Source of the DNA: Platerodrilus igneus
Taxonomy: Eukaryota > Arthropoda > Insecta > Coleoptera > Lycidae
DNA: 64,000 nucleotides
Reading direction: 5' to 3'
NCBI GenBank assembly: GCA_036346225.1
Contig: JARFIW010001215.1
Span: 7,454,501 to 7,518,500, forward strand
The first letter of the stretch is position 1, and every line of letters starts with the position of its first letter. The position numbers and the translations under genes are program-made. The notes under the pieces were generated by a model. The model was not told the origin of the DNA and made no database searches. It saw nothing but the letters and a program-made list of their open reading frames with translations. Of this stretch, positions 34,430 to 46,314 are shown in pieces.

Positions 34430-37220
34430 ACAACTGTAGGTTAAGGTACTGTTAGAAAATAGTATATTTATTAACAACGTGAATGAATAATAATAACCAA
34501 CATTGCAATTGCGCTTAAGTTACTGTTAAAAAAGACTCACTTATTAATAGCTACTGTAATAAATAATAAATGACACCGCAACCGCAGATTATGTTACTGT
34601 TAGAGGGTTTTTTTTATTAATAACAGCCTTAATAACAGGTTTATTTATAAACTAAACCGTGAATAAATAATAAGTCTTACCACAATTGTAGGTTAATAAC
34701 CGTTAGAAAGAGACTTATTTATTAATAATGGACGCCAATAAATAATACCTATACACAACTGCAGATTAGGTTAGTATAAGAAACATGTTTATTTATTAAT
34801 AACGGCTGTGATTAAATAATAACCCATACACAACTGCAGTTAGGTCAGTGTAAGAAACATGTCTATTTGTAGACGACGACCACGAATAAATAATAAGTTA
34901 TACCACAACTTCAGTTTAGTTACCAGAAAGAAGTCTATTTATTAATAAGTACTGTGAAAAGATATTAACTTATACCACAACTAAAGATTAAATTAGTGTT
35001 AGAAGCGCGCTTAATTATTAACAACAACCGTGATTAAATAATAATCCATGTACAACTGTAGTTTAGGTCAGTGTAAGAATCAGGTTTATCTATAAACGAC
35101 GACCGTGAACAACTACAATTCAGGTCAGTGTAAGAAACAGGTTTATTTAAAGACGACGACCGTGAATAAACATTAAGTCATATCACAACTTCAGTTTAGC
35201 TACCACTAGAAAAGGGTTTATTTATTAATAATTACCAAGAATGAATAATAACTTATACCACAACTGAAGAATAGGTTAGTGTAAGGAACGTGCTTATTTA
35301 TTAACAACGACTTGATTAAATAATAACCCATGTACAACTGTAGTTTAGGTCAGTGTAAGAAACAGGTTTATTTATAAACGGCGACCGTGGATAAATAATA
35401 AGTCATACCACAAATGCAGATTAGTTACCACTCGAAAGAGGTTTATTTATTAATAATGACCACCAATAGATAATAACCTATACACAATTGCAGATTATGT
35501 AGTATAAGGAGCATGTTTATTTATTAACAACGACCGTGGATGAATAATAAGCCATACACAACTACAATTCAGGTCAATGTAAGATACAGGTTTATTTATA
35601 GACGACGACCGTGAATAAATATTAAGTCATACCACAACTTCAGTTTAGTTACCACTAGAAGGGGGTTTATTTATTAATAATTATCATGAATAGATAATAA
35701 CTTTTGCCACATCTGAAGAGTAGTTTAGTGTAAGAAGCATGTTTGTTCATTAACAACGATTACGAATAAACAATAAACCATATACAAATGCAGTTTAGGT
35801 CTTTAGGTCAGTGTAAGAAACAGGTTTATTTATAAACTAAACCCTGAATAAGTAATAAGTCTTACCACAACTGTAGGTTAATTACCGTTAGAAAGAGATT
35901 TATTTATTAATAATGGACGCGAATAAATAATAACCTATACACAACTGCAGATCAGGTTAGTATAAGAAACATGTTTATTTATTAACAACGACTGTGATTA
36001 AATAATAACCCATACACAACCGCAGTTAGGTCAGTGTAAGAAATATGTTTATGTGTAGACGACGACCACAAATAAATAATAAGTTATACCACAATTTCAG
36101 TTTAGTTACCAGAAAGAAGTCTATTTATTAATAAGTACTATGAAAAGACAATAACTTTTACCACAACTAAAGATTAGGTTAGTGTAAGAAGCATGTTTGT
36201 TCATTAACAACGACCACGAATAAACAATAACCCATATACAACTGCAGTTTAGCTCAGTGGAAGAAACAGGTTTATTTATAGACTAAACCGTGAATAAATA
36301 ATAAGTCTTTACCACAACTGCAAGTTAGTTACCACTAGAAAGAAATTTATTTATTAATAATGGACGCGAATAAAAATAAGCTATACACAACTGCAGATTA
36401 GGTTAGTATAAGAAGCATATTTATGTATTAACAACGACCGTAATTAAATAATAATCCATACACAACTGCAGTTAGGTCAGTGTAAGAAGCAGATTTATTT
36501 ATAGACGACAGCGGGAATAAATAATAAGTTATACTACAACTTCAGTTTGGTTACCAGAAAGCAGTCTATTTATTAATAAGTACTATGAAAAGACAATAAC
36601 TTTTACCACAACTAAAGATTAGGTTTGTGTAAGAAGCATGTTGGTTCATTAACAACGACTACGAATAAACAATAACCCATATACAACTGCAGTTTAGTTC
36701 AGTGTAAGAAACAGGTTTATTTATAGACTAAACCGTGAATAAATAATAAGTCTTACCACAACTGCAGGTTAGTTACCGCTGGAAAGAGATTTATTTATTA
36801 ATAATGGACGCGAATAAATAACAACCTATACACAACTGCAGATTAGGTTAGTATAAGAAACATATTCATTTATTAACAACGACTGTGATTAAATAATAAC
36901 CCATACACAACTGCAGTTATATAATACCCGATGTACAACTGCAATTTAGGTCAGTGTAAGAAACAGGTTTATTTAAAAAATACTACCGTGAATAAATAAT
37001 AACTCATATACAGCTGCAGTTTAGGTTAGTGTAGGAAACGATTTATTTACCAACAACAATTGCGAATAAATAATAACCTATACCACAAATGCAGATTGGG
37101 TGAGTGTAAGGAACATGTTTATTTACAAACGACGACCGTAAATAAGTAATAAGTCTTACAACAACTGCAAGTTAGTTACTATTATGAAGAAGTTTATTTA
37201 TTAACAACGGCCATGGATAT
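34430..37220 (+). repeat. ~74-bp satellite with higher-order repeat
   Basis: Monomers of about 74 bp carry AATAAATAATAA, CCATACACAACTGCAG, TTAGGTCAGTGTAAGAAAC and TTTATTTATTAA. Variant monomers recur in fixed order. The TAATGGACGCGAATAAA variant returns at about 35918, 36365 and 36812, spaced by about 447 bp, so the higher unit is six monomers. Remnants occur at about 62150. Confidence 0.8.
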
Positions 37221-37439
37221 ATAACAACATGTAATCCAGATGCCAACGAAGGGGCATGAAAAGTATTTTTACAGTAGTCAATGACAAGAAGGAAAATTCA
37301 ACAAAGGACCAATGTATCAAACTATGTACATAGCTACTATGTCGAAAGTTAGAACCGCCGAAGTGACTTCCAGCAAAACTATAAAACAGACATATGCTCC
37401 AAGTCATGTTGCACAATCACTCAAATTGTTAAATGCTAG

Positions 37440-39900
37440 GAGAACACAAACAAATAAAGAAAAAACAAAAAAATAATTATTTATCTAAAGAACAAAATCA
37501 ACAACAAACAAGAAAAAGCAATATTTGAACAAATAGTAAGGGTAAGTTGGTAATCAAAGGCAATAATATAAATACAACGAGTAAAAGATTTATGTAACTA
37601 AAGCACATGCAAAAAATTATAAGCAATATAAAATAAAAATATACTTGTATATGTTTCAAATCTTTCTACGAATCTCACCAATTTGAGGAGACCGGGCGTA
37701 AATCCAAGAGTTGGTCAGGAAGCGGATACGTTGTTGAGAAGGATCAACCCAATCAATCTCAGTAACTAATTAATATCCAATTTCCAGGTAACCATTTGAA
37801 AAAGAGGAAAGAAGAAAAATACAAAAGTGACGGTACAAGAAAATGTTCAGAAAAAATACAAGCAAGGATTTGTACACCGTATGATCCGCCGCCCTCCGTG
37901 TTCTCTAACATTCGAAAAGGTAACATACCATTTTTTAGCATCAGTACACGGCAAGATTTTACAAGGCACAGTAAACAACAAATTATTTGGTTAGTCAAAT
38001 GGTGGAATAACTATGCTTCATTTTTTACTGAATGAAATGAAGTGTATCTGTATCGTCTTTTTTGTCTCTAGAAGACAGAAATTAATGGAAGTGCGACCAG
38101 AGGCTTCATAAATACTGTGACGAACCCCTGCTCGTCACTCAGTCTTCGAACTTCATAACTTTAACATTGTTGGTAGTTCAAGCTACTCATTGGTAATTAT
38201 TGATTTTTGAAATATTAACTTTGATTAGTTTTCTTATTAAGTAAATTAAGTCACGTTAATGAACACAACGTAACAGTTGTTATAGAAGAAATAAACCAAT
38301 TTTGTAATTACTGTATTAAAAATTAATTTGATAGAAGTGTTTTTGAAAATAAATGTTTTTTAAAATAAGCTCCCAAAGGCCCAAAACCTATCTGGCACTG
38401 CAAGCAAAAATTAATTTTTTCGTGTGTCAATTCAAGAGCATAAGTTTACAAAAATTACAAAACAAACAAAATACAATACGGATATGCATTAAATTAATAT
38501 TGTACTGCTGTGTGTGTAATATAAATTATATCCTCCCCATTTATTCATTCAATTTCTGAATTTGCTAACAGTTCAAAAGTTATCTAACATTTACTATAAT
38601 TACAGTAGACAAACACAAATGGCAATGATTACGTCCTATAATATTCTAACAATGACGCCGAAAAGCCTAAAATTAAACGAACAATGGAATGAGCGACAGC
38701 TACAAAGGATGTGTACAATACAAAGGTTCTAGAGGGTCTTGCCAATTTTTGGAATAATACCACGTATTAATCCACAAGCGACACGAAATAAATTGTTATT
38801 GGGGTTGTTAAAATAAATACGCTTCATGTCCATATAAATTAGAAAAGAAGAGTTAGTGCCACTGTAGATAAATATAAAGTAAATGCAGTTTTAATCAAGT
38901 AATTAGTGCAGTAAATATTTTAGTAATTATCATCAGTGATCTCCGTAGCGGGATCTTCTAAATCCATAAGCGATTTTCTGTAAATAACTGACGAATTGAA
39001 GTTTGTTTCATTATCCTAACCTATAAGGATCAATATCTATGTATACTAACGTAATGCAGGACTTTTTGCTACTGTCTAATTACTGTTTAAATAATATGTG
39101 TTTTCTATTTCTACACTACTTGAAGGATCAACAAAATACTCTTAGTGGAATTGATCTTTTCCAGCTTCCACTGAATATTATCCTGCTACTCTCCACAAAC
39201 ATTTTTTCCTATGGTTTAAACATCTATTCCAGTATCGAATCGGTACATGTTCCTAGACGTAAATAAATTTTAGGAAACGATGGAATATCTCAAAGGGATA
39301 AAAGTGATCGATTTTTGAACGATATTGATATTTTGATATATACATTTTTTTGATAAATTTTATCACATTCCCAAATTTAAGATGTGTGCAATAATTGCTA
39401 TATATCGCTCCCGGAGTTTATACTGCTCATGATTTGAAGATTTTCTAACTTTTCTTAAAAATAGAAATCTTACAGTACCTAACTAAGAAACAAAATTCTG
39501 TAGAAACGTGAAAATATGAATGGAGAAAGAAGTAAATTTGTAAACACTTACTGTTGCGTTCCAAATTTGATGCATCCGACATTTTCGTTTTGGTTTCGAC
39601 TTCTCCACGTCGATAAATGCGGATAACAAACACTAATATGATCGATGATGATGTAATTTAATTAACGCGCAGAAAAAACTACAGGGATCGTGTTGATAAT
39701 ACTGGAGCCATCTCGACTGCTTTCACTACGTGAATGAGTTCACATTCAGATATTAGTTATGCCCATAGCTTAGTGTGGACTGAATCGATTGAGTTTAAAA
39801 AAGCCTCTACGGCGTCGGCGTCGACTTCGACGTCGGCGTCGGTGTCCCTTTGTGTATACTACCAGACTATTTATAGCTACTAAACAAAACCTTGAAGAAA
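37440..39900. repeat. Large direct repeat, copy 2
   Basis: Second copy of 29870-32960 (see there), with a 760-bp deletion relative to copy 1 and a small insertion near 37855-38010. The two copies flank the 330-bp and 74-bp satellites, giving a period of about 7 kb. Confidence 0.75.
39552..39582 (-). other. Candidate first coding exon, MSDASNLERN, copy 2
   Basis: 31 nt from ATG (39582) to donor GTAAGTG, as in copy 1 at 32616-32646. Differences fall in the fourth codon (Val to Ala) and in silent positions, while the donor is unchanged. Confidence 0.45.
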
Positions 39901-40149
39901 CTTTAAGATACGTTTCTTAACATCAGTTGGATTTACTCGAAGTGCCGATGCATTATCACAGCTTTATGACGTAATAATACGTTTTGCTATGTTGAGAATT
40001 TGAATTTGAATTTTATAATTTTTTGACGGGTGTTGGAAACATACACTACAGAGGTTGTCGGTTTGGGTTTAAGAGACTTTTAATAAAAGCCAAAGCGACT
40101 TTTTATTTTATTCTAGATACTAGACATTAGCGTCCATTTTCTAAATGTT

Positions 40150-40970
40150 AGAAAATCATTGTACCAGTCTTGGCTAAAAATTAATTACCAAAAAAGTGCG
40201 ATTCTCACTTTGCTTTTGTTACAATAACTCTATTTAATATTAAAACAAAAGTCACGAAATGTGTAGAATCGAAAGCCACAAAGTCATAAACGAATAATTG
40301 GTACAACTCTCGGTCGGCTCGGGCAAATATGTACAGTGCGGATTACTACATTTTTCTCCCTTCCTGTCTATTCCCTTCCTTAAGATACGAGTGTTACTAC
40401 TTACAATAGAAGCTGAACATTTCAGTATGGCTTTCTGTTAAACTGTTTTGCATTATTTTCACATTTTCAACCGGTGTCGTGGTCGATCAACGCACAGCTG
40501 GTCCGCTATTATCGAAAGAAATATTTAACTTACTAAATTTTCTGCAGTGCGTTACTGCTACATAACCAATATGATTGACGACTTAAGGGCGCACTTAAAG
40601 AATCAGTATAAAAGATACAAGCAAGAAATCTGGAAAATCCGCGAAAGCTTCGGGCAATCTGTGGACTCTATTTTGCGAGTTACATAAAACCTCACTCGGT
40701 AGTGTCGTTTAGCTAACCAAAGGTTTTACTGCTCAATGATTTAAACGATCGCAAGACGGTTGAAAATTAATTACCAACAAAAAATTGCGATTTTCACTGT
40801 GCTTTTGTTACAATAACCATTTTAGTACTATATACAAGGCGCCGAAAAGTCTAGAATCGAAAGAGACTAAGTCATTAAACAATCAACGGATTGATTGACC
40901 GCTACAAGAATATTGGTGTGAAGTTCGCAGTAAAGTTCTAACAGTAATTTAAATATATAAATCAGAGAAA
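40150..40970 (+). repeat. ~330-bp satellite, second array, with an inserted segment
   Basis: Two to three units like those at 33240. Between about 40296 and 40570 lies about 270 bp that is absent from the matching unit at 33360. It starts TTGGTACAACTCTCGG and ends CTACATAACCAAT, with short complementary ends, so it may be a small inserted element. Confidence 0.6.
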
Positions 40971-41159
40971 TGAAGACCTGAAAGACTGGCAATGTAAAAC
41001 TCTCATTTGCAGACTAAAATCTCATTCGTAGCAGTAACCAATTATTGAATAGTTTCAAAATGCAATTAAATAAACAACAAATGCGATTTCACTTACCTTC
41101 ATGCCTTGGCACGTACTATTGAAATTACAACCCATTAAAGCCCTGCAAAGAACCAAATT

Positions 41160-41600
41160 AACTTCGATGGCGTACAAAATCGATTGTGTAAGTTTAAAAC
41201 CATCATTTAATGAATAAAGTAAAACAAATCAGAAGTGTGCAGAAGGTCCTGTCGAGTTACACCTTCGCTTTGGCACATATATTGTTAAAACCTCTTAAAG
41301 CACCTGCAAAACCAAATTTACTTGCGACCGTATGGGTATCAAAATCGACTTCAATGATAAGCTTTTAAAACCATCTTTTAATGATATAATAGAAAAAAAT
41401 CAGAAGTTGCAGAAGGTCACCGAGTTACACCTTTTGTTTGGCACATATATTGTTAAAACCTTTCTTAAAGCACCTGCAAGAACAAAATTTAGTTGCGACC
41501 CGCATGGGTATCAAAATCGACTCGTGTAAGCTTCAAAAACCATCTTTTAATGATATAAATAAGAAAAAAAATCAAAAGTGGCAGAAACCATCGAGTTCAC
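41160..41600 (-). repeat. ~168-bp satellite, inverted part
   Basis: Two to three monomers in the opposite orientation to the main array (GGGTATCAAAATCGAC here, GTCGATTTTGATACCC there). The orientation flips at the mariner remnant. Confidence 0.7.
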
Positions 41601-41855
41601 GACGAGGAGAGAAGCGGCTGGCCGCCGCTCACGGATGAGATTGTTCGGGCAGTAGATGCGAAAATACTCAGAAATCGCCGCGCGACTGTTAAGGACTTGA
41701 AAGAAAAAAAGAAGTTTGGGTCGGACGCGGAGGTTAAGAAAGAGGTCAACACCTGGCTGCGCGAGGCGGACGCAGAGTGGTACGACACTGGCATACAAAA
41801 GCACATCGTGCGGATGCGGAAAGTGTTAAAAAATTGCGATTATGTTGAAAAATAG
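41601..41855 (+). pseudogene. Internally deleted mariner transposase, 85-codon in-frame fusion
   Basis: One open frame joins the N-terminal DNA-binding region (DEERSGWPPLTDEIVRAV, ILRNRRATVKDLK) directly to the C-terminal end (EVKKEVNTWLREADAEWY, then DYVEK and a stop at 41853-41855). The entire catalytic core with the three Asp residues is missing. It is not the same subfamily as the mariner at 22441. It sits exactly where the ~168-bp satellite changes orientation, so it may have caused or marked the inversion. No ATG start is visible. Confidence 0.8.
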
Positions 41856-42039
41856 CCCCAAGACCTTGGCCTTTCCAACGATGTATCACACTTTGTGTGT
41901 ACAGTTATTTAAAACGGTTCTTTTAACTCTCGGTTGACATCCAACGCCGTACTACAGCGTTGTATTCTGTTCAGCCCATTAAGAAAGGAAGATGCAACTT
42001 GATGGACTTTTGCTGTTCCTGATTGTTTTCCTATTTATA

Positions 42040-44700
42040 TCATTAAAGGATGGTTTTTGAAGTTAACACGGGTCGATTTTGATACTCATACAGGTCGCAA
42101 GTAAATTTGGTTTTTGCAGGTGCATTAAGAAAGGTTTTAACAATATATGTGCCAAAGCAGAAGGTGGAACTCGATGGCTTTCTGCCACTTCTGATTTCTT
42201 TCCTATTTATATCAATAAAAGATGGTTTTTGAAGTTTATACGGGTCGATTTTGATACCCAAACGGAGTAGTTTTTGCAGCTGCATTAAGAAAAGTTCAAC
42301 AATTATGTGCCAAAGCGGAACGTGTAGTTCGATGATCTTCTGCCACTTCTAATTTTTTTCCTATTTATATCATCTAAAGATGATTTTTGAAGCTTACACA
42401 GGTCGATTTTGATACCCATATAGGCCGCAAGTAAATTTGGTTTTCGCAGGTGCATTAAGGAAGATTTTAACAATATATGTGCCAAAGTGGAAGGTGTAAC
42501 TCGATGGTCTTCTGCCACTTCTGATTTTTTTTCCTATTTATATCACCTAAAGATGATTTTTAAGCTTACACGGGTCGATTTTGATACCCATACGGGCCGC
42601 AAGTAAATTTGGTTTTTGCAGGTGCATTAGGGAGGTTTTAACAATATATGTGCCAAAGCGGAAGGTGTAACTCGATGGTCTTCTGCGACTTCTGACTTTA
42701 TTTCCTATTTATGTCATTCAAAGATGTTTTTTGAAGCTTACACGGGTCGATTTTGATACCCATACGGGTCGCAAGTAAATTTGGTTTTTGCAGGTGCATT
42801 AAAAAAGGTTTTAACAATATATGTGCCAAAGCAGAAGGTGGAACTCGATGGCCTTCTGCCACTTCTGATTTCTTTCCTATTTATATCATTAAAAGATGGT
42901 TTTTGAAGTTTATACGGGTCGATTTTGACACCCATACGGAGTAGTTTTTGCAGCTGCATTAAGGAAAGTTCAACAATTATGTGCCAAAGCGGAACGTGTA
43001 GTTCGATGATCTTCTGACACTTCTAATTTTTTTCTATTTATATCATTAAAAGATGATTTTTAAGCTTACACGGGTCGATTTTGATACCCATACGGGCCGC
43101 AAGTAAATTTGGTTTTTGCAGGTGCATTAGGGAGGTTTTAACAGTATATGTGCCAAAGCAGAAAGTGTAACTCGATGGTCTTCTGCCACTTCTGATTTTT
43201 TTTCCTATTTATATCACCTAAAGATGATTTTTAAGCTTACACGGGTCGATTTTGATACCCATACGGGCCGCAAGTAAATTTAGTTTTTGCAGGTGCATTA
43301 AGGAAGGTTTTAACAATATATGTGCCAAAGCGGAAGGTGTAACTCAATGACCTTGTGCCACTTCTGTTTTTTTTCCTATTTATATCATCTAAAGATGATT
43401 TTTGAAGCTTACACAGGTCGATTTTGATACCCAAATAGGCCGCAAGTAAATTTGGTTTTTGCAGGTGCATTAAGGAAGGTTTTAACAATAAATGTGCCAA
43501 AGCGGAAGGTGTAACTCGATGGTCTTCTGCGACTTCTGACTTTATTTCCTATTTATGTCATTCAAAGATGATTTTTGAAGCTTACACGGGTCGATTTTGA
43601 TACCCATACGGGTCGCAAGTAAATTTGGTTTTTGCAGGTGCATTAAAAAAGGTTTTAACAATATATGTGCCAAAGCAGAAGGTGGAACTCGATGACCTTC
43701 TGCCACTTCTGATTTCTTTCCTATTTATATCATTAAAAAATGTTTTTTGAAGTTTATACGGGTCGATTTTGACACCCATACGGAGTAGTTTTTGCAGCTG
43801 CATTAAGGAAAGTTCAACAATTATGTGCCAAAGCGGAACGTGTAGTTCGATGATCTTCTGACACTTCTAATTTTTTTCTATTTATATCATTAAAAGATGA
43901 TTTTTAAGCTTACACGGGTCGATTTTGATACCCATACGGGCCGCAAGTAAATTTGGTTTTTGCAGGTGCATTAGGGAGGTTTTAACAGTATATGTGCCAA
44001 AGCAGAAAGTGTAACTCGATGGTCTTCTGCCACTTCTGATTTTTTTTCCTATTTATATCACCTAAAGATGATTTTTAAGCTTACACGGGTCGATTTTGAT
44101 ACCCATACGGGCCGCAAGTAAATTTGGTTTTTGCAGGTGCATTAAGGAAGGTTTTAACAATATATGTGCCAAAGCGGAAGGTGTAACTAAATGACCTTCT
44201 GCCACTTCTGACTTTATTTCCTATTTATGTCATGTAAAGATGATTTTTGAAGCTTACACGGGTCGATTTTGATACCCGTTCAGGCCGCAAGTAAATTTGG
44301 TCTTTGCAGGTCCATTAAGGAAGGTTTTAGCGGAAGATGCAACTCAATGACCTTGTGCCACTTTTGATTTTTTCCTATTTATATCATTTAAAGATGATTT
44401 TTAAAGCGTACACGGGTCGATTTTGATACCCATACGGGTCGCAAGTAAATTTGGTTTTTGCAGGTGCATTAAGGAAGGTCTTAACAGTATATGTGCTAAA
44501 GCGGAAGGTGTAACTCAACGGCCTTCTGCTATTTGTTTAATTTTACTTTATTGTTAAAGGGGTGTTTTTTAAACCCATACGGGCCGAAAGTTAATTTGGT
44601 TCTACTGGGATTTTAAGGGTAGTCATTTCAATAGTTGTGCCAAGGCGGAAGGTGTAACTCCATTTCTGAAATTGCATTTTATCTATAAGGTCTGCATGAA
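42040..44700 (+). repeat. ~168-bp satellite, main array
   Basis: About fifteen monomers of 156-179 bp, each with CGATTTTGATACCCATACGG, AAGTAAATTTGGTTTTTGCA and ATATGTGCCAAAGC. Monomer variants recur at about 843 bp (for example 42745 with 43588, 42916 with 43760, and 43243 with 44087), a five-monomer higher-order unit. Because 168 is a multiple of three, minus-strand frames of up to 87 codons run across monomers. Confidence 0.85.
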
Positions 44701-44769
44701 AAATTTACTGCTGGGATTTTACTGCCAGTTGCACATCTTCTTCTTCATAAAAATTATTGCTAGAATTTT

Positions 44770-45149
44770 ACTGCTAACTTCATACCAATTACAAGAATGC
44801 AGTTAAAAAATTAGTGTAAAACATACAAGAGCTAGGAATCTACAAAAATCCTGAAAGCCTTGGGTAACTTTTAGAATCTATTTTATGGTTTATATAAAAC
44901 AATTCATTTCAGCAGATGACGTTTAACTAACCAAAGGTTTCACTTCCCAATGTTTTAACTAATACTGAAGTGATTAAAAATTAATAACCAACTAAATAGT
45001 GCGATTCTCCCTGTACTTTCGTTACAATCATTCTATTTAATATTAAAGCAAAGCCCTGAAAATACTAGAATTGAAAAACCCAAAACCATTAAATCAGCAA
45101 CGGGTTGATTGACAGCTACAAAGGTACACTTAAAGAATCAGTATAAAGC
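44770..45149 (+). repeat. ~330-bp satellite unit interrupted by Polinton-A
   Basis: Contains GATTGACAGCTACAAAGG and CTTAAAGAATCAGTATAAAGC, then Polinton-A begins. The unit resumes after 61043 (ATATAAGAACTCTGAATC). Joining the flanks and keeping one TAAAGC gives a normal satellite unit. Confidence 0.8.
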
Positions 45150-45172
45150 AGTAGGTAAATAAGGCCGGTCCT

Positions 45173-45232
45173 AATTCAAAACGCGACAGACGTATTTTCC
45201 ATGTGTAAAATACGTCTGTCACGTTTTGAATT
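45173..45232. other. Terminal palindrome (hairpin) in the left repeat
   Basis: AATTCAAAACG-x-GACAGACGTATTTT, then an 8-nt spacer CCATGTGT, then the complement. This is a 25-bp stem plus one mismatch. The same hairpin lies at 60975-61034. A place for protein-primed start of replication or for integrase binding is possible; this is an inference. Confidence 0.8.
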
Positions 45233-45849
45233 AGATCAACCTATATAATTTCAATGTAAAATAGTTGTGAAAACATTTCAATGTAAAATAGTTGTGAAAA
45301 CATGAATTCTTATATACTTTCAATGTAAAATACTTGTGGGCACGTTTTGAATTAGGATCGGCTTTATATTACTTTCAATGAAACACACACGTATGTTGAA
45401 AAATGTAAGTGCAGAGAAAAAATGTGTGTAGCTGTTTTGAATTCGGTTTTCTAGCGAGAAGTTACACGTGCACCGTTTTGAATTAGGATCGGCGTTATAT
45501 ACTTTTAATGTAAAATGTGAAAACCTGAATTCTTTTCAAATGTAAAATACTTGTGGGCACGTTTTGAATTAGGATCGGCTTTATATTACTTTCAATGTAA
45601 CACACGTATGTTGAAAAATGTAAGTGCAGAGAAAAGTGTGTAGATGTTTTGAATTTGGTTTTATAGCGAGACAGTATGACAGATGCAAAAAAATATCGCA
45701 TTCATGTCAATTGTGTTTTAATTAAAGTGGATTCTGATTTATGTTTAGAGGCTGCAAATACATATGGGCCGGTTTCAATTCAAAATGAGTTCACTCTTGT
45801 GATAGGTTGAAAAGTGGGTTGGCAAAGTATGCAGATGGTGGTAATCTGC

Positions 45850-45857
45850 TATATAAG
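45850..45857 (+). promoter_or_regulatory. TATA box in the left repeat
   Basis: TATATAAG at the inner edge of the inverted repeat, about 62 nt before the ATG of the first gene. Its mirror at 60351-60358 points at the last gene. Confidence 0.5.
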
Positions 45858-45918
45858 GAGATTGCTTCTAATATTAATTTAATTAGTCGAAGTTTACTGC
45901 ATATATTTACACACAAAC

Positions 45919-46314
45919 ATGTATATAATTGATATTCAGGGATTTAAATACAAGAAAAACGAGTTTGTGTGTAAAGAAATTGCGGTTTTGGACTTGTTGA
46001 AAGGTGATGTTTGGCATCAAATTTTTAAACTGCCAATGCAGTCCAGTTGTTTGAGTCAAGATCATATAAAACATAACGACTGGGTGACAAGGAATATTCA
46101 TGGTATTTCTTGGGATGAACCTTCAACGGCTGGAATGGTGTCATCATATATAGCGCTTTATTTGAAGCAAATTATCCGACCCGGTGAAGAAGTATTTGTG
46201 AAGGGTCTAGAAAAGAAGAAATTGATTGAAACATATATAATGCAAAACTTTGTAACTGATATGCTTGCACTAGGTTGTCCTAAGCTATCGGAGTTAAAAT
46301 CAACAATCGTTTAA
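45919..46314 (+). CDS. Polinton left-end conserved protein, RNase H-like/exonuclease-type
   Basis: 131 codons, uninterrupted. The ATG at 45919 follows the TATA box in the inverted repeat. The N-terminus MYIIDIQGFKYKK with CKEIAVLD, followed by NIHGISWDEPS and IIRPGEEVFVKGLEKKKLIE, is shared with the gene at 4754 in Polinton-B. A start strand with an Asp (IIDIQ) and a Glu in the next strand is compatible with an RNase H-fold nuclease, but I do not see a complete catalytic set, so the function is unproven. The gene is a regular part of many animal Polintons. It is one of few genes in this element without a break. Confidence 0.7.
   Translation: MYIIDIQGFKYKKNEFVCKEIAVLDLLKGDVWHQIFKLPMQSSCLSQDHIKHNDWVTRNIHGISWDEPSTAGMVSSYIALYLKQIIRPGEEVFVKGLEKKKLIETYIMQNFVTDMLALGCPKLSELKSTIV

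Larger units (their letters stand above)
45150..45888 (+). repeat. Left terminal inverted repeat of Polinton-A
   Basis: Matches 60320-61037 in inverse orientation with few differences. The left end has 20 extra bases (45154-45173) absent on the right. It contains iterated CGTTTTGAATTAGGATCGGC boxes (about 45343, 45474 and 45561), a terminal palindrome and an inward TATA box. Confidence 0.93.

Noticed and set aside
34430..37220. Regular repeats as a CRISPR array
   Set aside because: Repeat units run into each other without unique spacers, copies are diverged, there are no cas genes, and the setting is eukaryotic. It is a satellite.
37796..38035. 79-codon frame in copy 2 of the direct repeat
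   Set aside because: It spans the border of an indel relative to copy 1 and has no counterpart there.
42043..43803. Series of 70-87-codon minus-strand frames as genes
   Set aside because: They are parts of the ~168-bp satellite, and frames begin and end at random monomer changes.
45495..45701. 68-codon frame, with a matching one at 60507-60710
   Set aside because: The two are the same stretch in the two inverted repeats of Polinton-A and consist of GATCGGC-type subrepeats.
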